A DNA stretch of 64,000 nucleotides from an uncultured Burkholderiales bacterium (GCA_943908475.1 CALTTG010000006.1:1-64000); one strand, 5' to 3'. Positions 1 to 9,418 are shown, counted from the first letter of the stretch. Made by a program: numbers and translations. The notes: generated by a model from the letters alone, not told the origin.

Positions 1-3
1 CCC

Positions 4-47
4 TGGCTCAAAATTCAATCGGCACGGTGGCTCAATTTTGAATCGGC
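4..47. repeat. Two tandem 20-nt repeats resembling the end of an IS21-type element
   Basis: Two related 20-nt units lie at 4-23 and 28-47. Both begin TGGCTCA and end AATCGGC, with different central 6-mers. Multiple short repeats at the terminus are typical of IS21-family elements, and the sequence style fits, but no istA/istB is visible because the window starts here. The stop codon of the adjacent TetR gene lies inside the first unit. IS-end identity is an inference; the repeat itself is directly visible. Confidence 0.5.
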
Positions 48-641
48 GCCAACAGAGGGTGCCACGGAGGGCGCGGCGCTGCCCGTCAAAATCACCGACT
101 CGATGGCACTTTCCAAAAATGCCATGACTTGGGCCGCAGCGTCGCTGCTGATGGAATGTGTCAACACCCCCTCAAAGGCGAAAACCGCGGTGTGAACCAG
201 CACCTCGGCTTGCGCTTCGGACACTCCACGCGATTTCAGCCGCTCGACGAAAAATCGGAGCACCCGTCGATGCAGCGCATCGTGCCATTGTCGAATCGGC
301 TCGGAAACAGGCAATCGGCCATGCACGATGTTGATCAGCACGCCGACATCCTGTGTCCATTGAAAGATCCACCGCAAGCGCACACCAATGGATGAATCAG
401 GGAGCGCCGCATAGTCGTGAACGGCTGCGGTCAATCTGGCCTCAACCACGGCCATCAAGACTTGGTCCTTGTTCCCGAAATACCAGTAAATGGTGTTTTG
501 AGAGACCCCCAACACCTCGGCGAGATGGGCCATCGACGTGCCCTCGTAGCCTCGTTCGCAAAAAGACTTCGACGCGACACGGCAGATTTCAGCACGCTTG
601 ATCTCGGGCGCAATGTCTCTTTTGTTTCTGGGCATGGTCAA
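15..641 (-). CDS. TetR/AcrR family transcriptional regulator, C-terminus altered by a repeat end
   Basis: 208-residue one-component repressor. The N-terminal helix-turn-helix spans about residues 17-63 and shows the family pattern GVSQNTIYWYFGNKD; the rest is a ligand-binding helical domain with no recognisable effector signature. The last ten residues or so are translated from the IS-like repeats at 4-47 and look unlike a natural TetR end, so the original 3' end was probably replaced by an insertion. The core domain is complete enough that the protein may still function. It is transcribed away from the chemoreceptor gene; the 285-nt gap between them (642-926) shows no convincing gene or promoter. 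Target unknown. Confidence 0.85.
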   Translation of the reverse strand: MTMPRNKRDIAPEIKRAEICRVASKSFCERGYEGTSMAHLAEVLGVSQNTIYWYFGNKDQVLMAVVEARLTAAVHDYAALPDSSIGVRLRWIFQWTQDVGVLINIVHGRLPVSEPIRQWHDALHRRVLRFFVERLKSRGVSEAQAEVLVHTAVFAFEGVLTHSISSDAAAQVMAFLESAIESVILTGSAAPSVAPSVGADSKLSHRAD

Positions 642-926
642 GCGATGGATTGCTGCCCTGAATCACAAGTCGCATCGTGAACGAGCGGCTTCAGCCTACA
701 GGATTTCCCTGGCGTGAAGCACTGCGGAAGCTGCCTAAACCGGTTGGAAATGTTGTATCTGTCCGTTGACACATTCTCATGAGCAAGACGCTTCCGACGC
801 GCCATGTGGAGGACGGAGGCGGCGGCAAAGCCTGCAAAACGACCCGGCAAATGGACCGCAATTGGGGTCACTTCCGAATGGTTACGCCGCCAAGATGCCG
901 ATAACGCATCCAACACCTTCACCCAC

Positions 927-2480
927 ATGATGAAAACGATTCAATCAAAGCTGCTGGCAGCCTTCGGATCACTGTTGGTGCTGCTGCTGCTGATGGTCGG
1001 CTTTTCCTACATGTCGCTGTCGGCGAGTCATCACCAGTTCGAACAGATGGTGATGCACAACATGCTGAGGGCCAAACTGTCCAACGACGTGATCGATGCC
1101 GTCAATGGGCGCGCCTTGGAAGCACGCAACTTGGTGGTGGCCGATTCCGACGAGCATCAACAACGTGCGCGAGAACGTGTCACTCATTGGCAACGGGCGT
1201 TGAACACCTCGCTTGCAGCGTTGCAGGCCGCCGCCCAACAAGCTCAGACCAGCGCCCAAGAGCGGACGCTGATCGCTCGCATCGCTGCGGTGGAGGCGCG
1301 TTATGCCCCAGTGGCCAAGGACATCTTGATGACGGTGGAGCAAGGCCATGTCGAACAAGCCATGGCCAAGATGAATCAACAGTGCCTGCCGTTGTTGGGG
1401 GAGTTGTTGGAGGCCACCCATGCCCATCTCTTGTTCATGGATGAGGCGGCAAGACAGCAGGTTCAGTCAGAGGCTCAGCTCTTTGCTCGAACCAGCATGG
1501 GCTTGGCGGCGGTGAGTGGATTGGGCGTGTTGCTGTCCATCGGGCTGACACTGGTCATCCCACGCGGCATCAAGTTGCAACTCGGCGCAGAGCCCTCTTT
1601 GCTCAACGCCGCCGTGATGAGGGTGGCTCAGGGCGACCTGAGCCCCGTGGTCGGGGCAGATCATGCGCCCCCCCACAGTGTGTTGGGCAGCGTGAGCAGC
1701 ATGCAAAAAGACCTCGCCAGCATGGTGGCTCAAGTGAGAAACACCAGTGATTCGATTGCCACAGGCTCTGACCAAATCGCCATCGGCAACGCCGATTTGT
1801 CTCAACGGACAGAAGAACAGGCGTCAAACCTCCAACAAACTGCCGCGTCCATGATCGAGCTGACGACGGCTGTTCAACAGAACACTGAAACCGCTCGCTT
1901 GGCGGCAGAGCTGGCCGCAACAGCCAGCGAGGCCGCCAAGAGGGGTGGGGCGATGGTGAGTGAGGTGGTGCTGACGATGACCGACATCGCCGGCAGCTCC
2001 CACAAAGTGGCAGAGATCATCTCCGTCATCGATGGCATTGCGTTTCAGACCAACATCCTGGCGCTCAACGCAGCGGTGGAGGCCGCACGTGCTGGCGAAC
2101 AAGGGCGAGGCTTTGCGGTGGTCGCGGGTGAAGTCAGAACCTTGGCGCAGCGCAGCGCAGAGGCCGCAAGGGAGATCAGAACCTTGATCCTGGCGAGTGC
2201 CGAGCGCGTCGATGAAGGCGCCAAACTGGTGGGCCATGCTGGCGCATCCATGGAGGACATCGTGAGCCAAGTGGAGAAGGTGGCGCGCATGATCGGCAAG
2301 ATCAGCGCCACCGCCACAGCGCAAAACACGGGCATCGGTCAAGTCAATGATGCGGTGGGACAGCTTGATCAAGCAACCCAACAAAACGCCGCATTGGTGG
2401 AACAAAGTGCGGCGGCAGCAGAGAGCTTGCGTCAACAAGCCCAAGTGCTCAGCGGAATGGTCAACCGCTTCCGGATTTGA
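927..2480 (+). CDS. Methyl-accepting chemotaxis protein
   Basis: 517-residue inner-membrane chemoreceptor. TM1 is about residues 9-30, followed by a periplasmic four-helix-bundle type sensor (about 31-188), TM2 (about 189-211) and a HAMP-like segment containing the LGAEPSLL pattern common in betaproteobacterial receptors. The cytoplasmic hairpin carries the CheA/CheW-binding core IDGIAFQTNILALNAAVEAA with EQGRGFAVVAGEVR. There is no C-terminal NWETF-type pentapeptide tether for CheR/CheB. The frame is open further upstream (to 804), but the residues before the ATG pair at 927/930 are not protein-like and the TM helix should follow the start closely. No clear Shine-Dalgarno is seen. Ligand unknown. 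Confidence 0.93.
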   Translation: MMKTIQSKLLAAFGSLLVLLLLMVGFSYMSLSASHHQFEQMVMHNMLRAKLSNDVIDAVNGRALEARNLVVADSDEHQQRARERVTHWQRALNTSLAALQAAAQQAQTSAQERTLIARIAAVEARYAPVAKDILMTVEQGHVEQAMAKMNQQCLPLLGELLEATHAHLLFMDEAARQQVQSEAQLFARTSMGLAAVSGLGVLLSIGLTLVIPRGIKLQLGAEPSLLNAAVMRVAQGDLSPVVGADHAPPHSVLGSVSSMQKDLASMVAQVRNTSDSIATGSDQIAIGNADLSQRTEEQASNLQQTAASMIELTTAVQQNTETARLAAELAATASEAAKRGGAMVSEVVLTMTDIAGSSHKVAEIISVIDGIAFQTNILALNAAVEAARAGEQGRGFAVVAGEVRTLAQRSAEAAREIRTLILASAERVDEGAKLVGHAGASMEDIVSQVEKVARMIGKISATATAQNTGIGQVNDAVGQLDQATQQNAALVEQSAAAAESLRQQAQVLSGMVNRFRI

Positions 2481-2616
2481 GGGGGCCGATGGCCACTGCT
2501 TCATTGGGTCGTCTCGTTGTTTCACGTTCGCCTCGGGCATGAAGCCTGGCGCGAGGCGTGCGTTGGGCGGGCTCTGCGGATGCCACAATTGGGTCCACCC
2601 GCAGCCAACCCGCCAC

Positions 2617-4071
2617 ATGAGCAGCAGCCACCACCCTCGCGTCCACGCGTTCCAGCCCGACGCGCTGGCCGATCACGATGCCGTCGGGCTCGCGCAAGCC
2701 CTGCGAGGGCGGCAAGTCTCGGCGCCAGAAGTGGCCGAAGCGGCAATGGCCCGCATCGAACAGGTGAACCCGGTACTCAACGCCCTGGCCCTGCGCACCT
2801 TTGCGCAGGCCCGTCGCTGGCAAGACCCCACCCAGGGCCAAGGCGCCTTCGCGGGCGTGCCCACCTTGCTGAAAGACACCGTGGACCTGCAGGGACACCC
2901 CACGCAAATGGGCTCTCGCATCTTCAGGGCCGTCCCGGCGAAGCGAGACGACCCTTTCGTGCGGCAGTTCCTGGCGCAGGGCTTCAACGTGCTCGGCAAG
3001 ACCCAGCTGCCGGAGTTCGGTTTCAATGGCACCACGGAGTACCAAGACGGCAGCGCCACGGCCAACCCTTGGCACACGGCTTACTCCGCAGGGGGCTCTT
3101 CGGGTGGGGCCGCGGCGTTGGTGGCGGCTGGTGCGGTCCCGATTGCCCATGGCAACGACGGGGGCGGCTCCATCCGCATTCCGGCAGCCGCCTGCGGCTT
3201 GGTGGGCCTGAAGGTGACACGCAACCGATTGGTCAACGCCGAGTTGTCTCGCACGCTTCCCCTGAACCTGATCACCGAAGGGGTGCTCACGCGCACGGTG
3301 CGCGACACCGCCACCTTCTTGGCCGAGGCCGAGAAAACGCACCATCACCGCAGCCTGCCGCGCGTGGGCTTGGTGGAAGGGCCTGACGCGCGCAAGCTGC
3401 GCATCGGCTTGTGGACCACGCCGCCCAGCGGTGGCACCTTGGACGCCGACACGATGGCCGCCGTGATGAAGGCGGCTCGACTGCTGGAAGCGGCGGGGCA
3501 CCACATCGAGCCCATTCAGGCGCGCTTGTCACAGGCTCACATCGACAGCTTCCTGCTGTACTGGGGGCTCTTGAGCTTCGCAGTGGGTCGTTTGGGTCGC
3601 GTGTTCTTGCGCGGCACCGATTGGGACCTGAGCCAATACGAGGGGCTCAGTCGGTCGCTGATGCACACCTTCGAGCGGGGTTGGTACCGCATGCCCTCGG
3701 CAGCGCTGGCACTGTTGGGGGCCCAGCGCTGGAACGCCACGCACCTGGCGCCCTTCGACGCCGTGCTCAGCCCCGTGCTGACCCATGCCACGCCCCACCT
3801 GGGGCATCTGAATCCGGCCACGCCCCCCGACACCTTGTTGCCTCGCCTGATCGAGTACGTGGCGTTCACGCCGCTGCAGAACGCGCTGGGCACACCCGCC
3901 ATCTCCGTGCCCATGGGCATGACACAGGTCGACCCTCGCCCCATCGGCGTGCAACTGTCGGCCCAGGCCGGTCAAGAAGGTCTGCTGCTGTCGCTCGCCT
4001 ATGAGCTGGAAGCGCAGGCGGCCGTGCCGCACATCGCCTCGCCAGCGTCGTCAGGACCGCAGTTGGCCTGA
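2617..4071 (+). CDS. Amidase (amidase signature family)
   Basis: 484-residue amidase-signature (AS) hydrolase of linear amides. The Ser-cisSer-Lys triad is visible: K86 in LLKDTVDL, the SSGG pair at S161/S162, and nucleophile S185 in GNDGGGSIRIP. The Gly/Ser-rich signature runs from about 157 to 200. Length matches the family. Start chosen at the ATG giving MSSSHHPRVH; the open frame continues upstream through the end of the chemoreceptor gene but those residues are not family-like. The lipase gene converges on it with 16 nt between. Substrate cannot be read from sequence: 6-aminohexanoate-cyclic-dimer hydrolase-like, aryl-acylamidase or GatA-like side activity are all possible. No gatC/gatB neighbours, so not the tRNA amidotransferase. 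Confidence 0.92.
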   Translation: MSSSHHPRVHAFQPDALADHDAVGLAQALRGRQVSAPEVAEAAMARIEQVNPVLNALALRTFAQARRWQDPTQGQGAFAGVPTLLKDTVDLQGHPTQMGSRIFRAVPAKRDDPFVRQFLAQGFNVLGKTQLPEFGFNGTTEYQDGSATANPWHTAYSAGGSSGGAAALVAAGAVPIAHGNDGGGSIRIPAAACGLVGLKVTRNRLVNAELSRTLPLNLITEGVLTRTVRDTATFLAEAEKTHHHRSLPRVGLVEGPDARKLRIGLWTTPPSGGTLDADTMAAVMKAARLLEAAGHHIEPIQARLSQAHIDSFLLYWGLLSFAVGRLGRVFLRGTDWDLSQYEGLSRSLMHTFERGWYRMPSAALALLGAQRWNATHLAPFDAVLSPVLTHATPHLGHLNPATPPDTLLPRLIEYVAFTPLQNALGTPAISVPMGMTQVDPRPIGVQLSAQAGQEGLLLSLAYELEAQAAVPHIASPASSGPQLA

Positions 4072-4087
4072 GGGCCCTGCTGGCGGT

Positions 4088-5032
4088 TCAAAGCCCCAAG
4101 GCCCTCAGCCGCCCGGCCTGTCCCACATAGAAGGCCACCGGGTCAGGTGCCCCCTTGCCGACCAAACCCAACACCTGGTTGATCTGGTCCATGTGGTTCC
4201 AGGGGTAATCGGCGCGCAGCATCTTGCCCCAGTGGGCCGCGCACGCGGTGACCAGGCCATCGCTGGGCTCAGAGCCTGCCTTGAACAGGGCGTCGACCGG
4301 GTCCCAGGCATTGGTTTTGACACCCACACCGGCCACCGAGTAGTACCTCACGCCATTGCTGGCCAGCTCGGGCCCGCTGCTGCAGGGTTGCAGCGGGGCA
4401 CCTGCCGGGAATTGGTTGTTGAAGCGAGCGGTGTCTGTGGCCCAGGCCTTGAGGGCCTCCGGGTCCTGCGGCAGGCTCGATGAGCCACTGAGCGTGTCAA
4501 TGAGTTTCCCAACGCTCGCCACGGTCTTGGGGTCGGCCAGCAATTGCTGCAGCACGGGGTCAGGATGGGCGGCGTCGATCACATGGGGTGAGCCCACCGT
4601 GGTGACGCTGGCCACCAGCCCAGGTGCCACACCGGCCACGTAGCGGGCGGTGGGCCCGCCCTGACTGTGCCCGATCAGGTTGAACTGGCGGTAGCCCTTG
4701 GCGGCGGCCCACTGTTGCAACTGGGCCAGCAACTGCTCTCCGCGCACGTGGTTGTCATGGACCGCCGACACCTTGGCCACCAACACCGTGGCCCCGCTCT
4801 TTCGCAGGGCCGCCGGGATGCCGTACCAGTAGTCGTAGCCCAAGATGGCATCCCAGCCCATCAGACCGTGCACCAGCACGATGGGATGGCGAGTCTGGGC
4901 GGCGGTGGCAGCCACCTTGGGTGCCAGGGGCTGCGCATGGGCCGTGACGCTGGCGCACGCGGCCAGCAGGCCCATCACCACCGCCACCCAACGCCCCGCC
5001 AAGCCCCACCTTGCAGTTGTGCATCGCATCAT
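4088..5032 (-). CDS. Secreted triacylglycerol lipase, family I.1/I.2 (LipA type)
   Basis: 314 residues with a Sec signal peptide ending near AHA-QP (about residue 33). It aligns by eye with Pseudomonas/Burkholderia LipA along its length: oxyanion-loop VHGLMGWD, GYDYWYGIP, nucleophile S123 in GHSQGG, putative catalytic D258 in SDGLV and H280 in NHMDQINQ. The Ca-binding aspartates (D244, D282) and the two cysteines forming the family disulfide are also present. Lipases of this subfamily normally need a membrane foldase (Lif/LipB); none is encoded next to it. Start: ATG at 5032 has AAGGTG at a 6-nt spacing; a GTG at 5041 is possible. Exact substrate is inferred. Confidence 0.9.
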   Translation of the reverse strand: MMRCTTARWGLAGRWVAVVMGLLAACASVTAHAQPLAPKVAATAAQTRHPIVLVHGLMGWDAILGYDYWYGIPAALRKSGATVLVAKVSAVHDNHVRGEQLLAQLQQWAAAKGYRQFNLIGHSQGGPTARYVAGVAPGLVASVTTVGSPHVIDAAHPDPVLQQLLADPKTVASVGKLIDTLSGSSSLPQDPEALKAWATDTARFNNQFPAGAPLQPCSSGPELASNGVRYYSVAGVGVKTNAWDPVDALFKAGSEPSDGLVTACAAHWGKMLRADYPWNHMDQINQVLGLVGKGAPDPVAFYVGQAGRLRALGL

Positions 5033-5182
5033 TTTGTTCACCTTATGTACAAATTAGGGTGTCGCAGCTTAGGGGCTGTCCCTGCGCTTGTGGGCTCCCC
5101 GGCGGTTGAAGTTCGCGTCATCCCTGCTGGGACTTACCCGGACATGTCGCTGGGACAAGGTCCCGTGGGAGGAGAAACCCTC

Positions 5183-6322
5183 ATGTTCCGGCCTGCATTG
5201 ATGCGTACATTTGTCCTCATTTCACGAAAGGGCAAACCCATGGCCTCCCCACCCACCCTCTCCAGGCGCAGCTGTCTCAAAAGCGGACTGGGTCTGGCGG
5301 CTGCGGCCATCGGCCCGTGGGCCACCCAGCCCACATGGGCGGCCAGCGCCCCCTCGCGCATCGACGTGCATGCGCACCTCATTCCTGACTTCTACCGGTC
5401 GGCCCTGAAGGCCTACGAGGTGGAAGGAGACGGCGGGCTGCCCACGCCCGCCTGGTCGCCCGACGCGGCGGTCGACTTCATGAACAAGTTTGGCATCCAG
5501 ACCCAGGTGGTGTCGTTGTCAGAGCCCGGCTTTGGTTTCCTGCCAGACCTGCCATCAAGGCGCCAGATGGCCCGGCAGGTCAACGACTACATCCGTGATG
5601 CGCTGATCGGTGCGCCCGCTTGGTCGCGGTCTCACCGTCGCTTTGGTGGATTCGCCAGTTTGCCCTTGGGCAATGCCCGAGACAGCCAGGAAGTGTCGGC
5701 CGCAGTCGACGAAGCGAATCGGGCCATGAACCTCCTGAAGCTCGATGGGATCGGGCTGTACACCCATTACGAGGGCATTTACCTGGGCGACCCGCTGCTC
5801 AACCCGTTGATGCGCACACTCAATGAGCTGGAGGCCATGGTCTTCATCCATCCGGTGGCGCCGCCGGTTCAGCCCGAGTTGAAGATGCCCACCTTCGTGC
5901 TCGAGTTCCCATTCGAAACCACCCGCGCGGTGACCAACATGCTCTACAAAGGGATCTTCTGGCGCTACCCCAAGATCCGCTGGCTGCTGCCCCACGCCGG
6001 TGGCACGATCCCCTTCCTCTCGCACCGGGCCGGCTTGCTGGCCCTGCAGTTGAACCCCCGAAACAGCGCGTTCAGCAGCTTGTTTTTCGACACGGCCCTG
6101 TCGGCTGCACCGGCGTCCATGGCCGCCACCAAAGAGATCACGCCCACCAGTCACATCCTGTTCGGGTCTGATTTCCCGTACTCCCAACTGGTGTACGGCC
6201 TCAAGTTCCCGGGCGACCCCAACCCTGAACTGAACGACAGCTTCAGTGCCGCCGAGCGACAGATGGTCGACCGCGGCAACGCCCTGACCCAACTGCCCCG
6301 TCTGGCCCAACGTTTGGCCTGA
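5183..6322 (+). CDS. Tat-exported amidohydrolase family protein (Amidohydro_2 type)
   Basis: Metal-dependent TIM-barrel hydrolase or decarboxylase of the ACMSD/gamma-resorcylate-decarboxylase-like group. Visible metal and active-site motifs are IDVHAHLIPDFY near the mature N-terminus, PHAGGTIPFL in the middle and ILFGSDFPYS near the C-terminus. A twin-arginine signal, SRRSCLKSG followed by a hydrophobic stretch, precedes TWAASAPS, so the enzyme should be folded with its metal before export to the periplasm. Start: ATG at 5183 has a strong GGAGGAG 8 nt upstream; ATG at 5240, which gives a shorter Tat n-region, is an alternative. A GGGAC-aag-GTCCC inverted repeat (5152-5164) precedes the ribosome-binding site. 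Substrate unknown. Confidence 0.87.
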   Translation: MFRPALMRTFVLISRKGKPMASPPTLSRRSCLKSGLGLAAAAIGPWATQPTWAASAPSRIDVHAHLIPDFYRSALKAYEVEGDGGLPTPAWSPDAAVDFMNKFGIQTQVVSLSEPGFGFLPDLPSRRQMARQVNDYIRDALIGAPAWSRSHRRFGGFASLPLGNARDSQEVSAAVDEANRAMNLLKLDGIGLYTHYEGIYLGDPLLNPLMRTLNELEAMVFIHPVAPPVQPELKMPTFVLEFPFETTRAVTNMLYKGIFWRYPKIRWLLPHAGGTIPFLSHRAGLLALQLNPRNSAFSSLFFDTALSAAPASMAATKEITPTSHILFGSDFPYSQLVYGLKFPGDPNPELNDSFSAAERQMVDRGNALTQLPRLAQRLA

Positions 6323-6362
6323 CGCCTTGTCATTCCCTCCCACCTGAACGGCACACACCACC

Positions 6363-7559
6363 ATGCAACACCCCAATCACCTCACGCGTCCCTGGCATCG
6401 CCTGCTCGCTGGCTGCGCCCTCGGCCTGGGCCTGGCCCAAGGCGTTCTGGCCCAAGGCCTGCCGCCCGCATTGTTCCTGCCTGAAGTGGTGCTGCCTCGG
6501 GCCACCATCGATGCCAGCAAAGACAGCAAGACCCTGCCCACTGCCAGCCCGCGTGCGTCGATCGCGAACTTCCGCTACACGCACGATGGTGTCAGCAAGT
6601 CGTTGGTCCAGTACCAGAACGAGGCCAAGGTGCGTGCACTGCTGGTGATCAAAGACGGCAAGATCGTCCACGAGTACAACCGCTTCCCCTATCACAAGGG
6701 CTCGCTGCACCAGTCATGGTCGATCGGCAAGCAGGTGCTGTCAGCGCTGATCGGCATCGCCATCCAGGAAGGGGCCATCCGGTCGGTCGATGACCGCATG
6801 GACCGCTATGCCCCCGAGCTGGCCCTCAACGGGTTTGCGGGCGTGACCTTCAAGCAGGCGCTGCAGATGTCGTCAGGGGTGCTCTACGACGAGGAAGCCG
6901 CACGCTTCAAGCTGTTCATGGACGTGATCACCGACAACATCACCCTGGGGCTGTCGGGCCAAACGGTCTTGGAAAAGACACTCGCCCCTGAGCTGACCCC
7001 GGCCTTCACCCCAGGCAGCCGCTACCAATACGCCAGCATCAACAGCCAGGCCTTGTCGCACGCGCTGGAAAAGGCGGTGGGCATGCCTTACCAACGCTAC
7101 CTGGAATCTCGCCTGTGGAAGCCGATGGGCACGGCCGACGACGCCAAGGTGCTGCAAGACCGCGAGAACAAAGCCTTCACCTTTTGCTGCCTGTATGCCA
7201 CCACCCGGAGCTACGCGATGTTCGGCATGCTGTATGCCAACGGTGGGCAGCTGAATGGGAAACAAATCGTGCCCCAGGCGTGGATCAGGAAATCCACCAC
7301 CTTCGAGGGCGACCCCAGCAACTGGCGCTCGGTGCCTCGCGAAGGCAGCACCGGCCTGTATGGCTTTGGCTACCACTGGTGGCCCCTGGAAGGCAACCGC
7401 GGTGACTTCTCGGCGCTCGGCGTGTTCGGGCAGGCCATCCACGTGCTGCCCCGTCAGAACACCGTGATCGTGCGCATGAGCGGCGATTTCGAGACGCCTG
7501 GCGCACACGCCGAAGAGAACGTGGCCATGGGCCGCGCGCTGGCCGACTACCTCGACTGA
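6363..7559 (+). CDS. Serine hydrolase, beta-lactamase/PBP class C fold
   Basis: 398 residues with a signal peptide (hydrophobic stretch to about residue 31, ending VLAQG). The penicillin-binding fold is shown by S120-I-G-K123 in HQSWSIGKQV and a YAS motif at 223-225 in place of Y-x-N. The third K-T/S-G box is not obvious. This pattern fits EstB-like esterases or 6-aminohexanoate-dimer hydrolase (NylB-like) rather than a true beta-lactamase. It begins 40 nt after the amidohydrolase stop and is probably cotranscribed. Its 3' end overlaps the convergent tetR gene by 13 nt. Periplasmic; substrate unknown. Confidence 0.88.
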   Translation: MQHPNHLTRPWHRLLAGCALGLGLAQGVLAQGLPPALFLPEVVLPRATIDASKDSKTLPTASPRASIANFRYTHDGVSKSLVQYQNEAKVRALLVIKDGKIVHEYNRFPYHKGSLHQSWSIGKQVLSALIGIAIQEGAIRSVDDRMDRYAPELALNGFAGVTFKQALQMSSGVLYDEEAARFKLFMDVITDNITLGLSGQTVLEKTLAPELTPAFTPGSRYQYASINSQALSHALEKAVGMPYQRYLESRLWKPMGTADDAKVLQDRENKAFTFCCLYATTRSYAMFGMLYANGGQLNGKQIVPQAWIRKSTTFEGDPSNWRSVPREGSTGLYGFGYHWWPLEGNRGDFSALGVFGQAIHVLPRQNTVIVRMSGDFETPGAHAEENVAMGRALADYLD

Positions 7560-8185
7560 CTTGACAACGATTGCATCGCGCCGCCGAGGATCCACTGGTA
7601 TCCCATTTCGGCGCGATGCAACAGCGCCTCACGCCGCTCAGGGTGATGGATGCATTCCAGGCACAGCAGAAAGCTCTGCTCCAAGATCATCCTGACGGCG
7701 ACCGCCACCACCTCGGGTGCAGGGTCGGGAATGCGTCCGGCTTGCGCCCACTCGCGGAGCATGTCGGACTCGATGTCTCGCAGCCCCTGCTCCACCCAAT
7801 GGCTGCCCGCGCCGTCCGACCGAAAACGCTCGCGCATCGACACGACAAACACGTCTCGGTTGGCCAGGGCGAAATCAAACAACCAGGGCACAACCGTTTT
7901 TGACGGAGGCTCGCCCGGGGGCACCCGCCGACGGGCCTGCGACAACCCCTCCCGGAGCGCTTGATAGAAGCCTTCAACCAGCACCGGCATCAGGGCGTCG
8001 ACGCTTTCGAAATGCCGGTACACCGAGTTGTGACCCAGCCCTGCCTCACGGGCCAGCTCGCGCAAGCTGAACCCGGTGTGCCCATGGCTGGCCGCCAGCC
8101 GCGCAGCCGCCTTCAGCAGCTTTTGCCGCCCTTCGCCGTAGACATGAGGTTGATCAGGTGGAATCGGATCTGTCGGTTTCTTCAT
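7547..8185 (-). CDS. TetR/AcrR family transcriptional regulator
   Basis: 212 residues. N-terminal HTH (about 20-66) with FSLRELAREAGLGHNSVYRHF, then a TetR C-terminal ligand domain containing FRSDGAGSHWVEQGLRDIES. It converges on, and overlaps by 13 nt, the hydrolase gene to its left. The likely controlled unit is the amidohydrolase/serine-hydrolase pair or its own promoter region; this is inference from proximity. No palindromic operator stands out in 8186-8337. Confidence 0.9.
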   Translation of the reverse strand: MKKPTDPIPPDQPHVYGEGRQKLLKAAARLAASHGHTGFSLRELAREAGLGHNSVYRHFESVDALMPVLVEGFYQALREGLSQARRRVPPGEPPSKTVVPWLFDFALANRDVFVVSMRERFRSDGAGSHWVEQGLRDIESDMLREWAQAGRIPDPAPEVVAVAVRMILEQSFLLCLECIHHPERREALLHRAEMGYQWILGGAMQSLSSQSR

Positions 8186-8337
8186 CGGAGCGTCGACACA
8201 GTGATGGAGTCATGAAGACCCGTCGAGCTCTTCGATTCTCCATGCCCTGAACTGTAGCGCTTGGACAAGGTCGAATGACTTTGTGCATGATGACCATCGC
8301 CACCGCGGCATCACATCAGATGTCAAGCCTCACGGGG

Positions 8338-9418
8338 TCACAGCGTCAGCAGATACTGAACCAGGTGGGTCACGTCATCTGCCGATTTGGCACACCAAGG
8401 GTGCGGTGCCGCAGGCATCCCGATCGGCCCGGGGGCGCCGATCTCAGGGCCAAACTCACGTCGCATCTTTTGGTAATCCCAGTAGTAGTGGGCGTCATCC
8501 CACGGCACGGTCACGAAGTACTTGTGCCGCTCGACGAAGAGGTTTCGCGCATCGGCGGTCGTGTCGAAGGCGTTCTTCTTTTTCGCTTTGTAGACCCGGA
8601 AGACATCGCCCTTGCGGTTCAGGTCAGGAAAGACGGCAGGCTGATCGGCCGTGCCAAGCGGTGGCCGGACCGGCGCGTGCAAGGTGTAGTACTGCTTGTA
8701 GAAGGCACTTTGTTCGTCGCACCGGTCTGGGTTGACCAGGTCTTCCAGGTTGCGAACATGCCCATCCGTCAGCAGGCCCCGCGACGACACCCAGTACAGG
8801 TTGCGCAGGTAGGTGGCTCGAATCGCCTGGTGTTTTTGCTGGACGTCCGATGGGCCAAAGAAGCGGCCGACCTCTTTCAACGAGATCATTTTTTCGTTGG
8901 TGTTCGCGCCCACCTTGTCCGAGTGACACGATGCGCAAGACTGCGCGAAACTGGCCCGGCCCGCGTTGACCGCGTTGACCACGGCGGGGTAAGCCTGCCA
9001 CCCCTTCTGCACGAATGCACCTTCGCTGGTGGCTTCACTGCCGGTCTGTGACAGCTTGCGGTTGGACTTCAGCCAGCGGAACATGCCCACGTTGCGCAGG
9101 TCATCGTCGTCCTTGTCCAGGACCGACATGTAGGCGATCAGCGCCTTCAGAGACTGTGGGTCCATGGCACCCATCGCCCCCTCAGGTTCCTGAGCGTGCA
9201 CATACGAGCCTTCGAACCCCACGAAGGACTCGCTGTGAGACAGCGAGCGCCGAATGGGCAAATGGTTCGTCACATTGGGAATGGCAATCGGGGCGAAGAT
9301 GTAGTCGTTGTCGTACAGCGTGCCCTCGCCTGCGGTTCGCGTGATGGTCGACTCGGCCATCCACTGGCTTGCAAAGACGAGATCGAATTGCACGATCTCG
9401 ATGCCCTGGAGGTCGCTG
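8338..9418 (-). pseudogene. 5'-truncated di-haem cytochrome c (RoxA/MauG/peroxidase-like)
   Basis: Only the C-terminal part of a large periplasmic c-type cytochrome remains, about 360 codons. One haem site, CASCH, is preserved within FAQSCASCHSDKVGANTNEK. Other conserved-looking blocks are NVTNHLPIRRSLSHSESFVG, RATYLRNLYWV and YYWDYQKMRREFG near the C-terminus. From memory the layout resembles the second half of RoxA-type rubber oxygenases, whose first haem motif and signal peptide lie upstream. Here the reading frame runs at about 9400-9420 into the antisense of a LysR remnant, so both are lost. Translation can continue in frame to about 9729, but that extension is antisense noise. Family name is tentative. 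Confidence 0.75.

Noticed and set aside
642..926. A gene or promoter in the tetR-chemoreceptor gap
   Set aside because: A minus-strand frame covers it but has no family-like sequence. TTGACA at 766-771 lacks a matching -10.
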